Shown in pieces: positions 5,658 to 9,757 of a DNA stretch of 9,757 nt. A program made the position numbers and the translations under genes. Positions within the stretch are counted from its first letter, which is position 1. Each line of letters opens with the position of its first letter. Where the stretch lies: positions 1 through 9,757 of the forward strand of contig JAGLYR010000170.1 of assembly GCA_023132135.1 (NCBI GenBank), given 5' to 3'. A model generated the notes under the pieces. It was given only the letters and a program-made list of their open reading frames with translations, was not told the origin of the DNA and did not search any database. Origin of the DNA: Candidatus Eiseniibacteriota bacterium. Lineage in GTDB: Bacteria > Arandabacterota > Arandabacteria > JAGLYR01.

Positions 5658-8084
5658 TCAATCACTATTTCTGACTACCCTGAATCCCACAACGTCATCC
5701 GGTGAATTCGGCCACCGGGGACCGCGGCAGGCCGAACGGCAATCCCGCGCGTGATAGTACCATGAACCGCCGCGGACAACGCGCTGGCCGCTCGTCTCCG
5801 TCCCCACCGGATCGATGACGATCGCTTCTTCATCGTACGGCCCGTAGTAGTCCCAGCACCATTCCCACACGTTCCCGTGCGTGTCGTAGGCACCCGATGC
5901 GTTCGCCTGCTTCAACCCGACTTCGTGTGTGCTGGAGTCCGCATTGCCGCAGTACCAGCCAGCCAGGTCCAGGGAAGCATCCAAACCGCAGGCCTCCTCC
6001 GTGATATCGCCCGTGAAGAAGGCTGTCCGGGTCCCGGCCCGGCACAGGTACTCCCACTCGGCTTCGGTGGGAAGCCGCCACCCGCCGACCTCGGTATCCC
6101 AGGTAACATCCGACCCGCTCACAGTGTAGGCACGCGGATAGCCATTGGCGTCGGACAGGGCATTGCAGTATTCAATCGCATCCAGCCAGTCCACCCGTTC
6201 CACCGGACGCTGGCTCCCCGCGAAACGCGAGGGGTTAGCGCCCATCCGGAGCTCGTACTCGCTCTGGGTTACCTCGTGGGCCGACACCACGATGTCCCGG
6301 GTCAGAACCACCGTGTGGAGAACCTCGTCGGAATTCCGCCCGGCCTCGCTCGCCGGACTCCCCATCTCAAAGATGATGACTCCCACGAGCGGGCCTGTGA
6401 CCGTTTCGGTCCCGGAAGCGTTGCCCACAGCGTCCTCGAAGTAGAAACTGTACTCGTGCGTTCCGGGTTCCAGTCCCATAGCCTGATACTCAAACACCGC
6501 ACCTGCCCAATACGTTGTGTCGATCGCCGTCATGTCAAACGGAGCACCGTCGATCATCACCTGATAGGTCACCGGAGGTTCCCCATCTGCATGGCTGTAG
6601 TTGACGCTATACACAACGGTGGACTCGGGGGTTGCCGCGTGGGGGGAGTGGCTGAGATCTCTCAGGTAGACGCCGGACGGCGTCGTAGCAATAGCCACTC
6701 TTGAGATCCCGGACCACAGTGGAACCTCGTCGCCAACCTTAAGAGCAAAGTAGTACTGAGTCTCGAAAACGAGTCCAGTAACGAGGAACGTTTCGGGTTC
6801 CCCCGGCAACGACGGCACGGGTTCCCCCGTGCACTGAATTGCGGAGTCCCAATTGCCGGTCGTAATTGACTCGGTATGGTACCGAATATCGTACGACGCA
6901 GCCTGACCTACGAATCCGTCGTCGCCGGACGCGGCCCACACGAGTTCCATAGACGAAGCTGTGTTCGGCGTCGCCGACAAATTGAAGACTGTCCCGGGAG
7001 CCGTCACATCCTCGAACGCCCTTGGGCCGCGAAAGATGATGATTTCTCCCTCTTGGTCCGCGATCACCACGAGGCCGTTGTTCCCGAGGGCCACATCGTG
7101 GGCATCGGGAGTGAGGACCGATCCCATCAGAACGGGCGCCCGCGGACTGCGGACATCGATCACGTGAAGTCCACCATCGTCGGCCGCAACAAAGGCCATC
7201 CCGTCGCGGACTTTGATGGCATCGCTGTCTCCGTTCAGAGCCAGCGAGCCCACAATCACCGGCGTCTCGTCCTCGTTCACCTCGAGGATCTGAAGCCCCC
7301 CGCTGCCGTCGGAGATGTACGCGTACCCGTCGACCACTTCAATATCCCGGGCGTTTCCAGGAGTATCGCAGTACGCCACCTTCTCCAGCTGGCCGGGGAC
7401 CAGAACCCGCGCATCCATCACGGTCAGGCCCATCTCATCGTCCGCGATGTAGGCGAAACCGTCAACGACCTCCACAGCCTTGGCATAGCCGCGCGAGTAG
7501 AGGAAAACACCGAAGTAGTCGAGCTTGCCCGGCGCGACGGGGACAGACCGGAAGACCCTGAGCCCCTTCCAGCTCTCTGCCAGGTACACGTAGTAAGGTT
7601 CGCTGGGATCATCCGTCTCAATGATGAACATCCCTTTACCATCGACGGCCGTACTCCCGGCCTCAAAGGCCACAACGCTGTCGGGATTGGTCACGTTGTA
7701 GGTCGTGATCCCCTCGGTTCCCTCGACCACCAGAGCGATATGCAGATAGCTGCCATCTGGCTGAGGGGCCGCAATGACCTTCACCGCGTCGGCCCGTTTC
7801 CTGGTGTCGTGGGTGGACCTGAGGACCGGATGCGCGGGGTCGGAAATGTCCACCACGTGGAGTCCCGCCTGCCCGCCGGCCACGTAGGCGAAGTCGCCCA
7901 GTACATCGACGCCCGTGTTATCGCTGGGCAGCTTGAGCCTCCCGACGATCTCGAACGGAGATGTGGGCGGGCTGTAGAGATCCTGTTTTCCGCAGTTGAC
8001 TATCAGCAACGTCAGCGACAGGACCCCAAGTGTTGCGACCAAGGCCAAGCCCCTCACCAGGGGCACCCTGCCCCCCCCCTCCAT
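5658..8084 (-). CDS. Lipoprotein with LVIVD beta-propeller, fibronectin-III-like domains and C-terminal SUMF1/FGE-sulfatase domain
   Basis: The 808-residue protein starts at an ATG six bases after AAGGAG. An in-frame start at 8162 would overlap the upstream gene's end and put 26 charged residues before the signal. Residues 1-30 form a lipoprotein signal ending at Cys31 (LLIVNC); Asn just before the Cys is atypical. About 49-354 hold seven LVIVD-like blades (for example DGFAYIADDEMGLTVMD, DGYAYISDGSGGLQILEV), suggesting a seven-bladed surface propeller. About 360-470 is a fibronectin-III domain, and about 475-570 another Ig-like domain. About 570-808 is FGE-sulfatase: FEMGSPASE, HEVTQSEYE, NPSRF, WRLPTEAEWEY, GNVWEWCWDYYG, VVRGGSW, VGFRVVRNSD. 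By eye against human SUMF1, Cys784 matches Cys341, but the Cys336 position is Tyr779. Oxygen-dependent formylglycine synthesis is therefore unlikely. It is probably the last gene of a three-gene operon, 61 bp after its neighbour. Confidence 0.88.
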   Translation of the reverse strand: MEGGGRVPLVRGLALVATLGVLSLTLLIVNCGKQDLYSPPTSPFEIVGRLKLPSDNTGVDVLGDFAYVAGGQAGLHVVDISDPAHPVLRSTHDTRKRADAVKVIAAPQPDGSYLHIALVVEGTEGITTYNVTNPDSVVAFEAGSTAVDGKGMFIIETDDPSEPYYVYLAESWKGLRVFRSVPVAPGKLDYFGVFLYSRGYAKAVEVVDGFAYIADDEMGLTVMDARVLVPGQLEKVAYCDTPGNARDIEVVDGYAYISDGSGGLQILEVNEDETPVIVGSLALNGDSDAIKVRDGMAFVAADDGGLHVIDVRSPRAPVLMGSVLTPDAHDVALGNNGLVVIADQEGEIIIFRGPRAFEDVTAPGTVFNLSATPNTASSMELVWAASGDDGFVGQAASYDIRYHTESITTGNWDSAIQCTGEPVPSLPGEPETFLVTGLVFETQYYFALKVGDEVPLWSGISRVAIATTPSGVYLRDLSHSPHAATPESTVVYSVNYSHADGEPPVTYQVMIDGAPFDMTAIDTTYWAGAVFEYQAMGLEPGTHEYSFYFEDAVGNASGTETVTGPLVGVIIFEMGSPASEAGRNSDEVLHTVVLTRDIVVSAHEVTQSEYELRMGANPSRFAGSQRPVERVDWLDAIEYCNALSDANGYPRAYTVSGSDVTWDTEVGGWRLPTEAEWEYLCRAGTRTAFFTGDITEEACGLDASLDLAGWYCGNADSSTHEVGLKQANASGAYDTHGNVWEWCWDYYGPYDEEAIVIDPVGTETSGQRVVRGGSWYYHARDCRSACRGPRWPNSPDDVVGFRVVRNSD
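8071..8079 (-). repeat. Homopolymeric G9 tract in codons 2-5 of the SUMF1 lipoprotein
   Basis: On the coding (minus) strand nine consecutive G follow ATG-GA. Losing one G gives a stop nine codons after the ATG (…TGC CCC TGG TGA); gaining one destroys the signal peptide and lipobox frame. G or C tracts of this length near the start of surface-protein genes are typical slippage sites for phase variation. Variation itself cannot be seen in one sequence. Confidence 0.6.
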
Positions 8085-8090
8085 TCTCTT

Positions 8091-8096
8091 CTCCTT
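8091..8096 (-). promoter_or_regulatory. Shine-Dalgarno site fixing the SUMF1 lipoprotein start
   Basis: On the minus strand AAGGAG (8096 down to 8091) is followed by a six-base spacer, AAGAGA, and ATG at 8084. This supports the 808-residue form, which begins directly with the lipoprotein signal, over the 26-residue longer reading. Confidence 0.8.
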
Positions 8097-8145
8097 CCTC
8101 GATGATGTCCTCAAGACTCCTCCCAGCCTCGGTGAACCGGTCCTT

Positions 8146-9072
8146 CTAGCGGCCCTTGCCAAGATCCTCTTCAGGGATATAGATCTTCGCCGTCGCGCGT
8201 ATCCCAGACCCGTCTACAAGCTGCAGTTCGTAGGTGTGCAATCCCTCCGGTACCTCGAGCCAGAAGCACTTTCTCTGACCTGGCAAAATGTCGGGGTACT
8301 CCAGGTAAGAAGCCGTCGCCATCTTCCTCACGTGATACCGGTGAACCCTGAGCTGCTCCTCGCCCTGGAACACTCCAATCCCGTACGATTGGCTCCCGCT
8401 CATCGAGGTGTCGAAGTCAAGGCGCGTGCATACCTTCACCTTCGTCGGTCCCACGATCTGGAACCGGAGAGGTTCATCACTCGCGAAGCCGTAGTGCTCG
8501 CTCAAGGCGCCACTCTCGAACTGAAGTGTGTAAACAGAGCTGTACTCCAAAGGAGTGAGGGAAACCATGGGGGTCTCGCGAACCTTGACCTTCCGAAAAA
8601 CGCGCGCGGCCACTTTCCGTTCTCGCTCAACGACAAAGACTTGATATGTATGCTTCCCACTCGGGATATCCACGTAGACCCGCCGAATCTGGCCCACTCG
8701 GCCGTCAGTCTTCCCACACAGGTGTGCTGCATCACTCGGCTCGGTGGAAATTGCCTTCCGCAAGAGCTCCGCTCCGTCCTCGATCACCCGAACGGTGAAA
8801 CCCGCGCGCGCTGGGTCCTTTTCATCGTAGATGTAACGGGTGACAATCTTGACGCGCCTCGGCCCACTCAAGGTGAACTCCAAGGCCGAGCGGTCCTCCA
8901 ACCGGTGGTAGGTCAACTCTTTATCGTCTATGGCGATGCAGATTTTCCCGGGGGAGTTCTCCGGTTCCAGCGAACGCCACTTGTAGGCAGCTTGGGCTGG
9001 ACCCGCCATCAACCCGGCAAGGACCGTGACCCACAGCACGCAGCGGAACCCCCTACAATCCGCAAATCTCAA
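8146..9072 (-). CDS. Secreted protein made of two tandem copies of an unrecognised ~138-residue beta-rich domain
   Basis: I do not recognise the family. With the TTG start at 9072 it has 308 residues. Residues 1-28 look like a signal peptide (Arg-rich start, core CVLWVTVLAGLMAG, cleavage after AQA). The mature part is an internal duplication at exactly 138 residues without gaps: LEFTLSGPRRVKIVTR (64-79) matches LRFQIVGPTKVKVCTR (202-217) at 8 of 16 positions, and VYVDIPSGKHTYQVFVV (132-148) matches FWLEVPEGLHTYELQLV (270-286). Shared marks are GPxxVKxxTR and hydrophobic-P-x-G-x-HTY. The pattern suggests paired beta-sandwiches. There is no lipobox, membrane anchor or sorting module, so it is probably periplasmic. 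The start is uncertain: TTG 9072 has GAGGA five bases upstream, and CTG 9084 follows an AGAGGTGA site by seven bases. An ATG at 9204 is rejected because it overlaps the upstream gene by 113 bp. The tight link to the PgsW-like gene suggests a shared role. Confidence 0.8.
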   Translation of the reverse strand: MRFADCRGFRCVLWVTVLAGLMAGPAQAAYKWRSLEPENSPGKICIAIDDKELTYHRLEDRSALEFTLSGPRRVKIVTRYIYDEKDPARAGFTVRVIEDGAELLRKAISTEPSDAAHLCGKTDGRVGQIRRVYVDIPSGKHTYQVFVVERERKVAARVFRKVKVRETPMVSLTPLEYSSVYTLQFESGALSEHYGFASDEPLRFQIVGPTKVKVCTRLDFDTSMSGSQSYGIGVFQGEEQLRVHRYHVRKMATASYLEYPDILPGQRKCFWLEVPEGLHTYELQLVDGSGIRATAKIYIPEEDLGKGR

Positions 9073-9091
9073 ACGCTTCCTCAGTGACTTC

Positions 9092-9099
9092 TCACCTCT
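9092..9099 (-). promoter_or_regulatory. Ribosome site overlapping the PgsW-like stop codon
   Basis: AGAGGTGA (9099 down to 9092 on the minus strand) includes the TGA stop of the PgsW-like gene and resembles the extended Shine-Dalgarno AGGAGGTGA. Ribosomes ending on the upstream gene would sit on the next gene's initiation region, which suggests translational coupling. It lies seven bases before a CTG and 19 before the TTG start. Confidence 0.5.
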
Positions 9100-9757
9100 T
9101 CCTGTTTCGCTCCCCAGGGGCAACCCGCCGGCGGACCTCCGGGAGCAACGCCAGGCAACATATGCCCAGATAGACAATAAGAAGCACCACAGCCAAATCG
9201 ACACGGTATGCTATCTTCAGGAACACGTCTCCCAACCCCACTTCGGGCATTTCGACCGGTTCGATCGCAAGACCATGCTCCCGGGCAATCGACTGGACGC
9301 GGGAGAGATGTACCACAGGGATCCCAGAGTCCGCCATCCGCATCATCGTCCCCTTGCGCGGAAAGTTCATAAGCGGCAGATCCATGAGTAGCCCGGAGTT
9401 CAAGAACGGTTTGTTCTCCGCGCTCCCCAGGCTAGCGATCCCGCCCCCGACGTTAATGTAGGTTTTGATCCTCTGCCCACCAGACTGGTCGTGGTAGATC
9501 CCCATCCGCTGGGCAATGCTTTCCTCCAATGATCCCGTCCGGATCGCACGTACACCGTTACGCTCGATTGCCTCCCAGATCTTCTCCCGCCCTCTGGGCG
9601 GCAGGCCCCTGCCCATGTCGTTTTCCCCACCCGGAGAGGCGGCGACCGAGCGGGTACTGAAAACCCCCTCCGCCAGAAGCAGGGCCTCCATGTCCAGCCA
9701 TGTGAAGTCCGGATCGGTGGCCCCGTACCCGGAAGCACTCACCGAGGTGATGGGAAT
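9092..9757 (-). CDS. pgsW: Poly-gamma-glutamate system protein, PgsW-like (partial, 5' end beyond window)
   Basis: The frame is open through the right edge, so only the C-terminal 221 residues are present. The GTG at 9742 is an internal Val codon, not a start. Seen here: SASGYGATDPDFTWLDME (7-24), a Gly-rich INVGGGIASLG (101-111), a stretch around MDLPLMNFPRKGTMMRM (125-141), and a C-terminal membrane helix about 185-207 (VDLAVVLLIVYLGI) followed by a basic tail. From memory, the GATDPDFTWLDME segment and the C-terminal helix match the 'poly-gamma-glutamate system protein' family that accompanies pgsB and pgsC in some Gram-negative-type bacteria. Its exact role is unknown; it is presumed to help make or export the polymer at the inner membrane. 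The gene's end overlaps the ribosome site of the next gene, so it is probably in one operon with it. The family name rests on recall without a search. Confidence 0.65.
   Translation of the reverse strand: MPITSVSASGYGATDPDFTWLDMEALLLAEGVFSTRSVAASPGGENDMGRGLPPRGREKIWEAIERNGVRAIRTGSLEESIAQRMGIYHDQSGGQRIKTYINVGGGIASLGSAENKPFLNSGLLMDLPLMNFPRKGTMMRMADSGIPVVHLSRVQSIAREHGLAIEPVEMPEVGLGDVFLKIAYRVDLAVVLLIVYLGICCLALLPEVRRRVAPGERNRKR

Noticed and set aside
5625-5660. Imperfect inverted repeat ATTGGGGA ... TCCCCATCAAT as a terminator of the minus-strand operon
   Set aside because: The arms are separated by about 20 bases, pairing is interrupted, and no T-run follows in the minus-strand direction.
6876-8105. 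Open frame of 409 codons on the plus strand opposite the LVIVD propeller
   Set aside because: It is a shadow of the propeller repeats. The minus-strand frame has a ribosome site, a lipoprotein signal and known domains.
7996-9087. Open frame of 363 codons on the plus strand across the end of one minus-strand gene and most of the next
   Set aside because: It spans two separate minus-strand genes including their ribosome site, and has no recognisable protein character.
9073-9204. ATG at 9204 as start of the duplicated-domain protein, with an apparent hydrophobic N-terminus
   Set aside because: It would overlap the PgsW-like gene by 113 bp. The hydrophobic stretch is the out-of-frame image of that gene's membrane helix, and a proper signal peptide begins at about 9072.

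Overview
The window is GC-rich and densely coding, and carries five protein genes, all apparently envelope or secreted proteins. Two genes end in an FlgD-like / type IX secretion (T9SS type A) C-terminal module opened by a PNPFN motif. That module, beta-helix and C25-peptidase cargo, high GC and classical AGGAGG ribosome sites suggest a high-GC member of the Fibrobacteres-Chlorobi-Bacteroidetes superphylum or an allied candidate phylum (the 'Ca. Eisenbacteria' / Latescibacterota type). This placement is inferred from protein style and no marker gene is present. I saw no rRNA, tRNA, CRISPR array or mobile element.

Left half, plus strand. Positions 113-1774 encode a secreted Cys-rich parallel beta-helix protein. 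A strong intrinsic terminator (1803-1830) closes it. Positions 2012-5542 encode a 1176-residue gingipain-like (family C25) multidomain secreted protein. Each gene has its own Shine-Dalgarno site, and each is preceded by a near-identical 12-base element (TGTGGTA-T/G-CATA) that fits an extended -10 promoter with a weak -35 at 17-bp spacing. They therefore look like two independently transcribed T9SS-type cargo genes.

Middle. Positions 5543-5657 separate convergent genes. They hold a short tandem heptamer repeat (GTGACRG) and a small GC hairpin, but no convincing terminator.

Right half, minus strand, read from the right edge leftwards as a probable operon. First comes the 3' part of a gene resembling the poly-gamma-glutamate system protein PgsW (9092-9757, cut by the window edge). 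Next is a secreted protein made of two copies of a 138-residue unrecognised beta-rich domain (8146-9072), whose ribosome site overlaps the PgsW-like stop codon. Last is a large lipoprotein (5658-8084) joining an LVIVD-type beta-propeller, fibronectin-III-like domains and a C-terminal FGE-sulfatase (SUMF1) domain. Its codons 2-5 contain a run of nine G, a possible slippage site.

Most interesting points: the C25 protein keeps the expected catalytic Cys but has Trp where gingipains have the catalytic His; the SUMF1 domain lacks one of the two catalytic Cys of true formylglycine-generating enzymes; and the PgsW-like / duplicated-domain / propeller-SUMF1 cluster may be an uncharacterised envelope module linked to poly-gamma-glutamate.
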